DNA of 64,000 bases from Teichococcus wenyumeiae (GTDB lineage: Bacteria; Pseudomonadota; Alphaproteobacteria; Acetobacterales; Acetobacteraceae), in NCBI RefSeq assembly GCF_003696345.1, contig NZ_RFLX01000006.1, positions 1-64,000 of the forward strand. The letters are read 5' to 3'. Below are positions 49,911 through 58,124 of this stretch, in pieces (position 1 is the stretch's first letter; the number at the start of each line of letters is the position of its first letter). Under the pieces are notes generated by a model. The model did not search any database and was not told where the DNA came from. It was given only the letters and a program-made list of their open reading frames with translations. Both the position numbers and the translations under genes were made by a program.

Positions 49911-51647
49911 ATGCCCGCCTATACCGCGCCGGTCGATGACATGATCTTCGTGCTGGGAGACCTGCTGGACGCGCCCGCCGTCCTGGCGCCCCTGGGCGGG
50001 GAGGAGGTGCCGCTTTCCCTGATGGCCGAGGTATTGGGCGAGGCCGGGCGCTTCTGCGAGAAAGTGGCGCAGCCCATCAACCGCAGCGGCGACGAGGAGG
50101 GCTGCGTGCTGGAGAACGGCGCTGTCCGCACGCCGAAGGGCTTCCCGGAGGCCTATGCGGCCTTCGTGGAGGGCGGCTGGCCCGGCCTGTCCCACGCACC
50201 CGAGCATGGCGGGCAGGGCCTGCCGCGCGTGCTGCAGGTGCTGTTCGATGAAATGCTGTCCTCGGCCAATTTCTCCTTCGGGCTCTATCCCGGCCTGACA
50301 CGCGGCGCGGTGGAGGCCATCGAGCGCCACGCCGATGCCAGCCTGAAGGACATCTATCTGCCGCCGATGGTGGAAGGCCGCTGGATGGGCGCCATGGCGC
50401 TGACCGAGGCGCATGCGGGCACCGATCTCGGCCTGCTGCGCGCCAGGGCAGAGCCGCAGCCGGATGGAAGCTACCGTGTCTCCGGCAGCAAGATCTTCAT
50501 CAGTGCCGGCGACCACGACCTGTCGGAGAACATCATCCACCTCGTGCTGGCGCGGCTGCCGGATGCGCCGCCGGGGGTGAGGGGCATCAGCCTGTTTCTG
50601 GTGCCGAAGTTCCTGCCGGATGGCGAGGGCCGCCCCGGCCAGCGCAACGGTGTCTTGGTCGGTTCCATCGAGCACAAGATGGGCATCAAGGCCTCCGCCA
50701 CCTGCGTCATGAACTATGACGAGGCCACGGGCTGGCTGGTGGGCGCACCGCACCAGGGGCTGCGCGCCATGTTCACCATGATGAATGCGGAGCGGCTTTT
50801 CGTCGGCATCCAGGGCCTCGGCATCGCGGAGGCCGCCTACCAGGGCGCCAGCGCCTATGCGCGGGAGCGGCTGCAAGGCCGCGCACCCGGTGCCGCCGCC
50901 GGCGCCGCGCAGCCCATTTTGGTGCATCCGGACGTGCGGAAGATGCTTCTTAGCATCAGGGCCTTCGCCGAATCCGGCCGCGCCCTGGCGGCCTGGACGG
51001 CACTGGAGATGGAGAAGGCCGCGCGCCACCCGGACCCCGCCGCCCGCGCCCGCGCCGATGGCATGGTCGCGCTGCTGACGCCGGTCATCAAGGCCGCCTT
51101 CACCGACCTCGGCTTCGAGGCGGCGGTGCAGGGGCAGCAGGTCTTCGGCGGCCATGGCTATGTGCGTGAATGGGGCATGGAGCAGCTGGTGCGCGACGCC
51201 CGCATCGCGCAGATCTATGAGGGCACCAATGGCGTGCAGGCCATGGACCTCGTGGGCCGCAAGTTGACGATGGAGGGCGGCGCCCTGCCGCGTGCCTTCT
51301 TCGCCGAGGTCCGCGACAGCTTGGCCGCGCATGCTGGCTCGGAATTCTCCGCTCCGGTGCTGGAAGCCCTGAGCCGGCTGGAAGCCGCCACGGAGGCCCT
51401 GGCCGCCCGTGCCGCCGCCGACCCTGCCGAGACCGGCGCCGCCGCCACCGATTACCTGCGCTTCTTCGCGCTGGTGGCGCTGGGCTGGATGTGGGCGCGC
51501 ATGGCGCTGCTGCCCTCCGCGCCCCCGGCCAAGCAGGCCGTGGCGCGCTTCTTCATGGCGCGCGTGCTGCCGCAGACGGTGGCGCTGGAACTGGCCCTGA
51601 AGGCTGGCGCCGCGCCGCTGATGGCGCTGGAGGAAGCTGCCTTCTGA
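49911..51647 (+). CDS. Large acyl-CoA dehydrogenase, DmdC-like
   Basis: 578 residues, longer than ordinary acyl-CoA dehydrogenases (about 380). The N-terminal extension YTAPVDDMIFVLGDLLDAPAVL and C-terminal extension are those of DmdC-type enzymes (3-methylmercaptopropionyl-CoA dehydrogenase and relatives). The core shows AMALTEAHAGTDLGLLRARA and the catalytic Glu in IYEGTNGVQAMDLVGRK. It inserts a 2,3 double bond into an acyl-CoA. Specificity for methylthio acids is not proven. Neighbours are CoA transferases and enoyl-CoA hydratases. Confidence 0.88.
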   Translation: MPAYTAPVDDMIFVLGDLLDAPAVLAPLGGEEVPLSLMAEVLGEAGRFCEKVAQPINRSGDEEGCVLENGAVRTPKGFPEAYAAFVEGGWPGLSHAPEHGGQGLPRVLQVLFDEMLSSANFSFGLYPGLTRGAVEAIERHADASLKDIYLPPMVEGRWMGAMALTEAHAGTDLGLLRARAEPQPDGSYRVSGSKIFISAGDHDLSENIIHLVLARLPDAPPGVRGISLFLVPKFLPDGEGRPGQRNGVLVGSIEHKMGIKASATCVMNYDEATGWLVGAPHQGLRAMFTMMNAERLFVGIQGLGIAEAAYQGASAYARERLQGRAPGAAAGAAQPILVHPDVRKMLLSIRAFAESGRALAAWTALEMEKAARHPDPAARARADGMVALLTPVIKAAFTDLGFEAAVQGQQVFGGHGYVREWGMEQLVRDARIAQIYEGTNGVQAMDLVGRKLTMEGGALPRAFFAEVRDSLAAHAGSEFSAPVLEALSRLEAATEALAARAAADPAETGAAATDYLRFFALVALGWMWARMALLPSAPPAKQAVARFFMARVLPQTVALELALKAGAAPLMALEEAAF

Positions 51648-51655
51648 TCCGTGCC

Positions 51656-51682
51656 GGTGCAGCACAGATGTTGTGCTGCACC
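51656..51682. promoter_or_regulatory. Long perfect palindrome before a CoA transferase gene
   Basis: GGTGCAGCACA-GATGT-TGTGCTGCACC has an 11-bp perfect stem around 5 bases. It lies nine bases after the dehydrogenase stop and 64 before ATG 51747. It can be a terminator or an operator; related half-sites (AGCACA, TGTGC) occur at 57047-57085 before another CoA transferase/LysR pair. Confidence 0.5.
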
Positions 51683-51746
51683 GACCCGTGCCCGCCCCGC
51701 GCGGATGCCCATAACACTGCGGCAAAGCCTTCGGGAGGAGATTGCC

Positions 51747-52985
51747 ATGGGCGCCGCTGCGGGAATGCCGCCTCTGACAGGGTTGCGCGTACTGGACTTC
51801 ACCCGCGTCATCGCCGGGCCTTACCTCACCATGATGCTGGCCGACCTGGGTTGCGAGGTCATCAAGGTGGAAAGCCCGGCGCATGGGGACGATACCCGCG
51901 TGCACCAGCCGCCCGGCAAGGGCGGTGAAGCCGCGATCTTCATGGGCCTCAACCGCCACAAGCGCAGCGTGGTGCTCGACATGGCGCGCTCCGAGGGCCG
52001 TGACCTGGCCCGCCGCCTGGCGCTGGAATGCGACGTGCTGGTGGAGAATTTTCGCCCTGGCGCCATGCAGCGCCTCGGCCTGGACTACGCGGCACTGCGG
52101 GAGGCGCATCCGGAGCTGATCTATTGCTCCATCTCCGGCTATGGCCACCACAGCCGCTTCAGCGACATCCCCGGCTATGACCCCATCGCCCAGGCGGAAA
52201 CCGGGCTGATGTACATGACCGGCGATGCCAGCATGCCGCCGATCCGCTCCGGCGGTTCGGTGATCGATGTGCTGACAGGCATGCATGCCGGCATGGGTAT
52301 CCTGGCGGCGCTGCATGCGCGGGCGCAGACGGGGCAGGGGCAGTTCGTCGATCTCTCGCTCTACGATACCGCGCTGTCGTCCCTTGGCTTCATCATGCAG
52401 GGGCCGCTGCTGGCCGGGCGCGATCCACAGCGGCTGGGCAATACCTCCTTCTTCATGGCGCCCAACGGTGTCTATTCCTGTGCCGATGGCGATGTGATGA
52501 TCAGCGCCGGCAACAACCGCCTCTTCGCCCGCCTCTGCGAGGGGCTCGGCCTGCCGGACATGCCCGGCGACCCGCGCTTCAACAGCAATGCCGCGCGCCT
52601 GACCAACCTGGAAGCGATGAACGCCATGCTCTCCGCCCGCCTGGGCCAGAAGCCGCGCGAGGAATGGGTGGTGAAGCTGCGGCAGGTGGGCGTGCCGATC
52701 GGCGCCGTGCGCACGCCGCTGGAGGCGCTCTCCGCCGTGGAAACCGAAGCCAGCGGCATGCTGCATGAGGTGGAGCACCCGGCCGCCGGCACTATGCGCA
52801 CGGTGGGCAATGCCATCCATCTTTCCGGCACGCCGCTGCGCGCCCCGGCGCCCGCCCCGCTGCTGGACCAGCATACGGACGGGGTGCTACGGGATGTTCT
52901 GGGGCTGGAGCCGGAGGAGATCATCCGGTTGCGCCAGGAAGGGACCATTGGCCCGGCGCACCAGCCTGCCGCGGCGGAGGCCTGA
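51747..52985 (+). CDS. Family III CoA transferase
   Basis: 412 residues from ATG 51747 with GGAGGAG six bases upstream. Motifs: LRVLDFTRVIAGPYLTMMLADLGCEVIKVESP, RHKRSVVLDMARSEG, LVENFRPGAMQRLGLDY and the catalytic Asp in SVIDVLTGMHAGMGI. The C-terminal EASGMLHEVEHPAAGTMRTVGNAI is also canonical. It is followed four bases later by a 2-hydroxyacid dehydrogenase gene, so a 2-hydroxy or 2-keto acid may be its substrate (inference). Confidence 0.9.
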   Translation: MGAAAGMPPLTGLRVLDFTRVIAGPYLTMMLADLGCEVIKVESPAHGDDTRVHQPPGKGGEAAIFMGLNRHKRSVVLDMARSEGRDLARRLALECDVLVENFRPGAMQRLGLDYAALREAHPELIYCSISGYGHHSRFSDIPGYDPIAQAETGLMYMTGDASMPPIRSGGSVIDVLTGMHAGMGILAALHARAQTGQGQFVDLSLYDTALSSLGFIMQGPLLAGRDPQRLGNTSFFMAPNGVYSCADGDVMISAGNNRLFARLCEGLGLPDMPGDPRFNSNAARLTNLEAMNAMLSARLGQKPREEWVVKLRQVGVPIGAVRTPLEALSAVETEASGMLHEVEHPAAGTMRTVGNAIHLSGTPLRAPAPAPLLDQHTDGVLRDVLGLEPEEIIRLRQEGTIGPAHQPAAAEA

Positions 52986-52989
52986 AAAC

Positions 52990-53961
52990 ATGACACTGCC
53001 ACGCTGCGTGATTCTCGATGACTACCAGGATGCGGCCCTGCGCTCGGCCGACTGGTCCGCACTCGAAGGCCGCGTGCGGGTCGAGCCCCTGCGCGAGCAC
53101 CTTTCCCCCGCGGAACTGCCCGCCACCATCGGCGATGCCGAGATCGTGGTGGCGATGCGGGAGCGCACGCGCTTCGATGCCGCCACCCTGGCGCAACTGC
53201 CGGCCCTGAAGCTGCTGATCACCACCGCCATGCGCAACGCTTCCATCGACATGGTGGCGGCGAAGGCGCGCGGCATCACCGTCTGCGGCACGCCCAGCGT
53301 GCCCAACCCGACGCCGGAACTGACCTGGGGCCTGCTGCTGGCCCTGGCGCGGCACATCCCGCAGGAACACGCCAATCTGCGGGCCGGCGGTGCCCAGTGG
53401 CAGACCAGCCTGGGCTTCGACCTGGCGCGCAAGACCATCGGCATCATCGGCCTCGGCAATATCGGGCAGGTGATCGCGCGCTACGCCCATGCCTTCGGCA
53501 TGTCCGTCATCGCCTGGAGCCCCAACCTGACGCAGGAGCGCTGCGGGGCCGCCGGGGCGCGCCTCGCGCCCTCCCTGGACGCGCTGCTGGCGGAAGCCGA
53601 TGTGGTGACGCTGCACATGGTGCTGGCGCCCAGCACGCGCGGCATGATCGGCGCGCGGGAAATCGGGCTGATGAAGTCCGGTGCGCTGCTGGTGAATACC
53701 TCGCGCGGCCCGCTGGTGGATGCGGCGGCCTTGCAGGCAGCGCTGCGGGAAGGCCGCATCGGCGGCGCCGCGCTGGATGTCTTTGAGGAAGAGCCGCTGC
53801 CGGCCGACAGCCCCTGGCGCAGCCTGCCGAATCTCGTGACCACGCCGCATCTCGGCTATGTCAGCGCGGACAACTACCGCCACTATTTCACCGGCGTCGT
53901 CGAGGATATCGACGGCTGGCTGCGCGGCAGCCCGGTGCGGGTTCTCGCCGCGCCGGGCTGA
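52990..53961 (+). CDS. D-2-hydroxyacid dehydrogenase family protein
   Basis: 323 residues from ATG 52990. Two-domain fold with NAD site GIIGLGNIGQVIARYAHAFGM, catalytic Arg in NTSRGPLVDAAAL, Glu in DVFEEEPLP and His in TPHLGYVS. These are complete. The enzyme interconverts 2-hydroxy and 2-keto acids with NAD(P). Coupled to the CoA transferase upstream; a hairpin ends the unit. Confidence 0.9.
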   Translation: MTLPRCVILDDYQDAALRSADWSALEGRVRVEPLREHLSPAELPATIGDAEIVVAMRERTRFDAATLAQLPALKLLITTAMRNASIDMVAAKARGITVCGTPSVPNPTPELTWGLLLALARHIPQEHANLRAGGAQWQTSLGFDLARKTIGIIGLGNIGQVIARYAHAFGMSVIAWSPNLTQERCGAAGARLAPSLDALLAEADVVTLHMVLAPSTRGMIGAREIGLMKSGALLVNTSRGPLVDAAALQAALREGRIGGAALDVFEEEPLPADSPWRSLPNLVTTPHLGYVSADNYRHYFTGVVEDIDGWLRGSPVRVLAAPG

Positions 53962-53970
53962 ACGCCTGCG

Positions 53971-53994
53971 CCTGCGGCTCAATCGAGCCGCAGG
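53971..53994. terminator. Bidirectional terminator hairpin
   Basis: CCTGCGGCTC-AATC-GAGCCGCAGG is a perfect 10-bp stem with a 4-base loop between two convergent genes; it overlaps the stop of the leftward Bug receptor. Confidence 0.7.
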
Positions 53995-54944
53995 TTCCGC
54001 TCCTTCACCAGCTTGCCCCAGGCAGCGCGCTCCGAGGCCAGCTTCGCCGTGAATTCAGTGGGGCCGAGGTAGCGCGGCTCCAGCCCGCCACGCATCAGCT
54101 TCTCCTGCGTCGCGGGGTCTTCCACCGCGGTGCGGACATCACGTGCAATGCGGTCCCGCAGCGCCTCCGGCAGGCCCTTGGGGCCGATGAAGCCGTACCA
54201 GGTCTCGGAATCCATCGGCACGCCGGATTCCCGGATGGTGGGCACATCGGGCATATCGGTGCCGCGCGTGGCACGGCCGCTGGCCAGCACCTTCAGCTTG
54301 CCTTCCCGCACGAAGCTCATGGTGCCGGCGGTGTCGAAGACCGCATCGACATTACCGGCCATCAGGTCCGTGATGGCGGGGGCGGAGCCGCGATAGGGCA
54401 CATGCGTCATCTGGAACCCCGCTTGGCTCGCCAGCATCTCCGCCGCCGTATGCGTGCTGCTGCCGACGCCGGAGGAGCCGAAGCTCACCCCGCCGCGCGT
54501 GCGCTTGGCATAGGCGATGAACTCCTGCAGGTTACTGGCCGGCAGGTCCTTGCGGACATAGAGCACGCCGACGGAAACACCGATCTGCGCGATGGGCACC
54601 ATGGCATTCGGGTCGAAGGTCAGGTCCCGCATCATCAGCGGGTTCATGACGAAGCCAAAGGCCGTCAGCAGCAAGGTATAGCCATCCGGCGCCGCCTGTG
54701 CCGCATTGGCGGTGCCGATCATGGTGCCGCCGCCGGGGCGGTTGTCCACCACCACGCCGTGCTTCCACACCGCCGCCAGCGGTTGGCTGATCGAGCGCGC
54801 AAAGATATCCGTGGGGCCGCCGGCCGCGTAGGGCACGACGAGCTGCACGGCGCGGGCGGGGAATTCCGGCTGCGCCCGCGCAGGGCGCGCGGCGGCCATC
54901 CCTGCCGCGCCCAGCAGCAGGGCCAGATCGCGTCTCTTCAACAT
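53979..54944 (-). CDS. Bug/TctC-type receptor
   Basis: 321 residues from ATG 54944. Signal peptide MLKRRDLALLLGAAGMAAARPARAQ. Family patterns: VQLVVPYAAGGPTDIFARSIS, VVDNRPGGGTMIGTANAAQA, DGYTLLLTAFG and VPYRGSAPAITDLMAGNVD. Last gene of a leftward LysR-controlled block with the enoyl-CoA hydratase and CoA transferase upstream of it, so it probably captures the acid that the CoA transferase activates. Confidence 0.9.
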   Translation of the reverse strand: MLKRRDLALLLGAAGMAAARPARAQPEFPARAVQLVVPYAAGGPTDIFARSISQPLAAVWKHGVVVDNRPGGGTMIGTANAAQAAPDGYTLLLTAFGFVMNPLMMRDLTFDPNAMVPIAQIGVSVGVLYVRKDLPASNLQEFIAYAKRTRGGVSFGSSGVGSSTHTAAEMLASQAGFQMTHVPYRGSAPAITDLMAGNVDAVFDTAGTMSFVREGKLKVLASGRATRGTDMPDVPTIRESGVPMDSETWYGFIGPKGLPEALRDRIARDVRTAVEDPATQEKLMRGGLEPRYLGPTEFTAKLASERAAWGKLVKERNLRLD

Positions 54945-54957
54945 GGTCCTGCTTTCC

Positions 54958-55716
54958 TCAACGGCCGACAAAGACCGGGGCGCGCTTCTCCAGCGTGGCG
55001 CGGCGGGCTTCCTGCGCGTCCTCGGTGCGGGAGAGGGCGACGGTGAAATCCTGCTCCATGCGGTAGGCGTCGCGCGGCGGCATCAGGTCGGCGATGTCGC
55101 AGGAACGCTTGGCATAGCCGATGGCCAACGGGCTCTTGGAGGCGATGGTCGCGGCGATGGCCATTGCCTCCGGCATCAGCTTCTCCTGCGGCAGCACGGC
55201 CTCGATGACATTCATGCGGTAGAGTTCGCTGGCCGGGACGCGCTTGCCGGTGAAGAACAGGTGCCGCATGTGGGAGCGCCCCAGCAGGCTCTTCAGCATC
55301 GCGGCGCCGCCGGCCAGGCCGACATCGATCTCGGGCATGCCGAAGATGGCTTCCTCGGCCGCCAGCATGATGTCGCAATGCGCCATCAGCGCGAAGCCCA
55401 GGCCCAGCGCCGCGCCGTTCACCGCCGCGATCACCGGCTTCTTGCATTCCATGATGGAATTGCCGGTCTCGCGCGTCACGCGGTTATGCGCGCCGAAGAC
55501 ACCGGGCTGCGAGGCATCCGGCCGGTCCTTCAGGTCGGCGCCGGCGCAGAAGACCTTGTGGGCGGAACGCAGGATGGCGACACGGGCGTCGTCCCGGTCG
55601 CTGACCTCGTCGAAGACCTCGATCAGCCGGTGCCGCATCTCGCGGTTCATGGCATTCACCGGCGGGCGGTCCAGCGTGACGACGGCGATGTAGTCCGACA
55701 CTTCCAGATGGATCAT
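54958..55716 (-). CDS. Enoyl-CoA hydratase/isomerase
   Basis: 252 residues, GGGAGGAAA four bases before the ATG. Crotonase fold: VVTLDRPPVNAMNREM, AHKVFCAGADLKD (oxyanion hole), NGAALGLGFALMAHCD and FGMPEIDVGLAGGAAML, where a catalytic Glu is present. It hydrates 2-enoyl-CoA to 3-hydroxyacyl-CoA. It sits between the CoA transferase and the Bug receptor of the same operon. Confidence 0.9.
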   Translation of the reverse strand: MIHLEVSDYIAVVTLDRPPVNAMNREMRHRLIEVFDEVSDRDDARVAILRSAHKVFCAGADLKDRPDASQPGVFGAHNRVTRETGNSIMECKKPVIAAVNGAALGLGFALMAHCDIMLAAEEAIFGMPEIDVGLAGGAAMLKSLLGRSHMRHLFFTGKRVPASELYRMNVIEAVLPQEKLMPEAMAIAATIASKSPLAIGYAKRSCDIADLMPPRDAYRMEQDFTVALSRTEDAQEARRATLEKRAPVFVGR

Positions 55717-55756
55717 GTTCTTTCCTCCCTTGTTGTTCGTAGGCGCGGCAATCTGT

Positions 55757-56947
55757 TCAGGCGGCGGGTTCCAGCCCCAGCTCGCGCAGGATCTCGTCCG
55801 AATGCTGGCCCAGCAACGGCGGCGGCCGGTCGAAGGAGAGCGGCGCCTCGCGGAAGCGCAGCGGGCTCACGATCTGCGGCACGGTGCCGCTGGCCGGGTG
55901 CGGCAGATCCTGCACCATCCGGCGGTGCCGCACCTGCGGGTCGGCCAGCACCTGCGGAACGGTGTTGATCGGGCCGCAGGGTACGCCGGCCTTGGTCAGG
56001 CCTTCCACCACATCCTGCACCCGCATCCGGCCCAGGGCGGCGCGCACGCCTTCCAGCAGCTCCGGCAGGTGCTTCAGCCGGCTGGGATTGTCCACGAAGC
56101 GCGGATCGGTGGCGAATTCCGGGATGCCGATGACATGGCAGAGCCGGCGGTACTGCGCGTCGTTGCCGACACCCAGCGCGATCTTGCCATCGGCGCAGGC
56201 GAAGACATCCTGCGGCTGGATATTGGGGTGCTTGTTGCCGCTGCGCTTCGGGGTATTGCCGGTCAGCAGGTGGTTCATGCCCTGGTTGGCCAGCAGCGCG
56301 GTGGCGACATCCAGCATGGCGATATCGGCATGGTCGCCGCGCCCGGTGGCATTCCGCCGCGCCAGGCCCGCCAGCGCCGCGATGGCGGTGTAGAGCCCGG
56401 TTGTCAGGTCGATGATCGGCACGCCCACCTTCTGCGGCCCGCCGCCGGGCAGGTCGTCGCGCTCGCCGGTTACGCTCATCAGCCCGCCCATGGCCTGGAT
56501 GGCGAAGTCATAGGCGGCGTCCTGCGCCCGCGGCCCGTCCTGCCCGAAGCCGGTGACGGAGCAATAGACCAGCTGCGGCGCGATCTCCTTCAGGTCGTCA
56601 TAACCCAGGCCGAAGCGGGCGAGGTTGCCGACCTTGTAGTTCTCCAGCAGGATGTCGGACTTCACCGCCAGGGCGCGGATCACCGCCTGGCCTTCCGGCG
56701 TCGCGAGGTCGATCGCGACCGAGCGCTTGCCGCGATTGACGCTGAGGAAATAGCCGCTCTCCCGCGTGTCCTGGCCATCCTGGTCCTTCAGGAAAGGCGG
56801 GCCCCAGGCGCGGGAGTCATCGCCCACCTCGGGTCGCTCGACCTTGATGACATCGGCGCCCAGGTCGGCCAGCACCTGCCCGGCCCAGGGGCCCGCCAGG
56901 ATGCGGCTGAGATCGAGCACGCGGATATGCGAAAGCGGACCTGCCAC
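55757..56947 (-). CDS. Family III CoA transferase
   Basis: 396 residues from GTG 56947 (AGGA upstream). Motifs: IRVLDLSRILAGPWAGQVLADLGADVIKVERP, NRGKRSVAIDL, LLENYKVGNLARFGLGY and the catalytic Asp in GVPIIDLTTGLYTAIAAL. C-terminal VRHRRMVQDLPHPASGTVPQI fits the family. First gene of the leftward operon with the hydratase and the Bug receptor, facing a divergent LysR gene over 232 bases. Confidence 0.9.
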   Translation of the reverse strand: MAGPLSHIRVLDLSRILAGPWAGQVLADLGADVIKVERPEVGDDSRAWGPPFLKDQDGQDTRESGYFLSVNRGKRSVAIDLATPEGQAVIRALAVKSDILLENYKVGNLARFGLGYDDLKEIAPQLVYCSVTGFGQDGPRAQDAAYDFAIQAMGGLMSVTGERDDLPGGGPQKVGVPIIDLTTGLYTAIAALAGLARRNATGRGDHADIAMLDVATALLANQGMNHLLTGNTPKRSGNKHPNIQPQDVFACADGKIALGVGNDAQYRRLCHVIGIPEFATDPRFVDNPSRLKHLPELLEGVRAALGRMRVQDVVEGLTKAGVPCGPINTVPQVLADPQVRHRRMVQDLPHPASGTVPQIVSPLRFREAPLSFDRPPPLLGQHSDEILRELGLEPAA

Positions 56948-57046
56948 CTGGTGATCTTTCCTCGAAGCCGTGGTTCTTGGGACCGCGGGAGGCGGCCTTT
57001 GCCCCCATGCTACCAGCCCGCCGCGCCGGCGCCCTGGCGTGACGTG

Positions 57047-57061
57047 GCACAGCATCTGTGC
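57047..57061. promoter_or_regulatory. Dyad in the CoA-transferase/LysR divergent promoter
   Basis: GCACAG-CAT-CTGTGC is a perfect 15-base dyad, followed by a second TGTGC...GCACA arrangement up to about 57085. It lies 100 bases before the CoA transferase GTG and 119 before the LysR start: a likely regulator site for the pair. Half-sites resemble those of the palindrome at 51656. Confidence 0.45.
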
Positions 57062-57179
57062 AACAACAGCACAAGCTCTGCGGCACCAGGCCCGCGATGG
57101 TGGGCCGGCCAGCACGATCTGGGCTGGACATCGCGGCGCTGATGCGGCGAGATCAGGCAACACGACGGGCACACGTCGG

Positions 57180-58124
57180 ATGAGGAAACCGGACTTGAAT
57201 TCGCTGGCTGATCTGCAGCTCTTCATGAGTGTCGCGAGCGCGGAGAATTTCTCCGCGGCGGCGCGGCAGCTTGGGCTGCCCCCATCGTCTGTCTCCCGCC
57301 GCATCGGCGCGATCGAGAAGCGGCTGGGCGTCGCATTGTTCAAGCGCACGACACGGGACGTGACGCTGACCGATGCCGGCAGCGCCTACAGCAAATCCGT
57401 CACCCGTATCCTGGCGGATCTGCAGGAGGCGGACCTCGCGGTCTCCCGCTTTTCCCGCATGCCGGAAGGGATGCTGCGGATCGAGAGCCGCCCCGGCCTT
57501 TCGGCCTGGCTGCTGGCGCCGGTGCTGCCGCAGTTCCTGGAGCAGTACCCCACCATCCAGGTGGACCTGAAGCTGACCAACGGCACGCTGGAGACGCTTT
57601 CCCCCGGCACCGATGTCGGCATCCGCTACGGGCTGGCCAAGCCTTCCTCGCTGGTGACACGCAAGATCGTCACCACCCGGCAGGGGCTCTATGCCTCCCC
57701 GCGCTACCTGCAACGGCATGGCGAGCCGAGATCGCCGGACGAACTGCACGAGCACAATTGCCTGGTCTTCAGCCTGGGCGAGAGCCCGGTGAGCTGGCGC
57801 TTCCGGCGCGGCGACTATGATCGCACCCTGCAACTGCGCGGCAGCCTGCGCAGCAACGACGTCAGCACCCTGGCCACCGCCGTGGCCGGCGGCCTCGGCA
57901 TCAGCGTGGCGCATGAATGGGTGGCGGAGGAGCATGTCCGCCAGGGGCAGGTGGTGCGCGTGCTGCCCGATTACGAAGTCACCACCATGAACAGCTTCGA
58001 CCTGCATGTCTGCGCGCTGTATTCGCCGGCGCTGAAGAACGTGCAGAAGGTGCGGGTCTTCATCGACTTCCTGATGACGACGCTGCGCGCCTCCGCCGCC
58101 GCTTCGGCCGCCGCCGCCGGATGA
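57180..58124 (+). CDS. LysR-family regulator
   Basis: 314 residues from ATG 57180. HTH: LNSLADLQLFMSVASAENFSAAARQLGLPPSSVSRRIGAIEKRLG, of the group with an SSVSRRI recognition helix. The effector domain shows LSAWLLAPVLPQFLEQYP and GTDVGIRYGLAKPSSLV, as in the DsdC/CrgA-like subgroup. Divergent from the CoA transferase operon and translationally coupled (ATGA) to the following enoyl-CoA hydratase-like gene. Confidence 0.9.
   Translation: MRKPDLNSLADLQLFMSVASAENFSAAARQLGLPPSSVSRRIGAIEKRLGVALFKRTTRDVTLTDAGSAYSKSVTRILADLQEADLAVSRFSRMPEGMLRIESRPGLSAWLLAPVLPQFLEQYPTIQVDLKLTNGTLETLSPGTDVGIRYGLAKPSSLVTRKIVTTRQGLYASPRYLQRHGEPRSPDELHEHNCLVFSLGESPVSWRFRRGDYDRTLQLRGSLRSNDVSTLATAVAGGLGISVAHEWVAEEHVRQGQVVRVLPDYEVTTMNSFDLHVCALYSPALKNVQKVRVFIDFLMTTLRASAAASAAAAG

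Noticed and set aside
49671-52874. Very long open frame on the minus strand (over 1000 codons) across two CoA-metabolism genes
   Set aside because: It is antisense to clear CoA transferase and acyl-CoA dehydrogenase genes and reads as low-complexity His/Arg/Gly-rich protein, as expected from high GC content.
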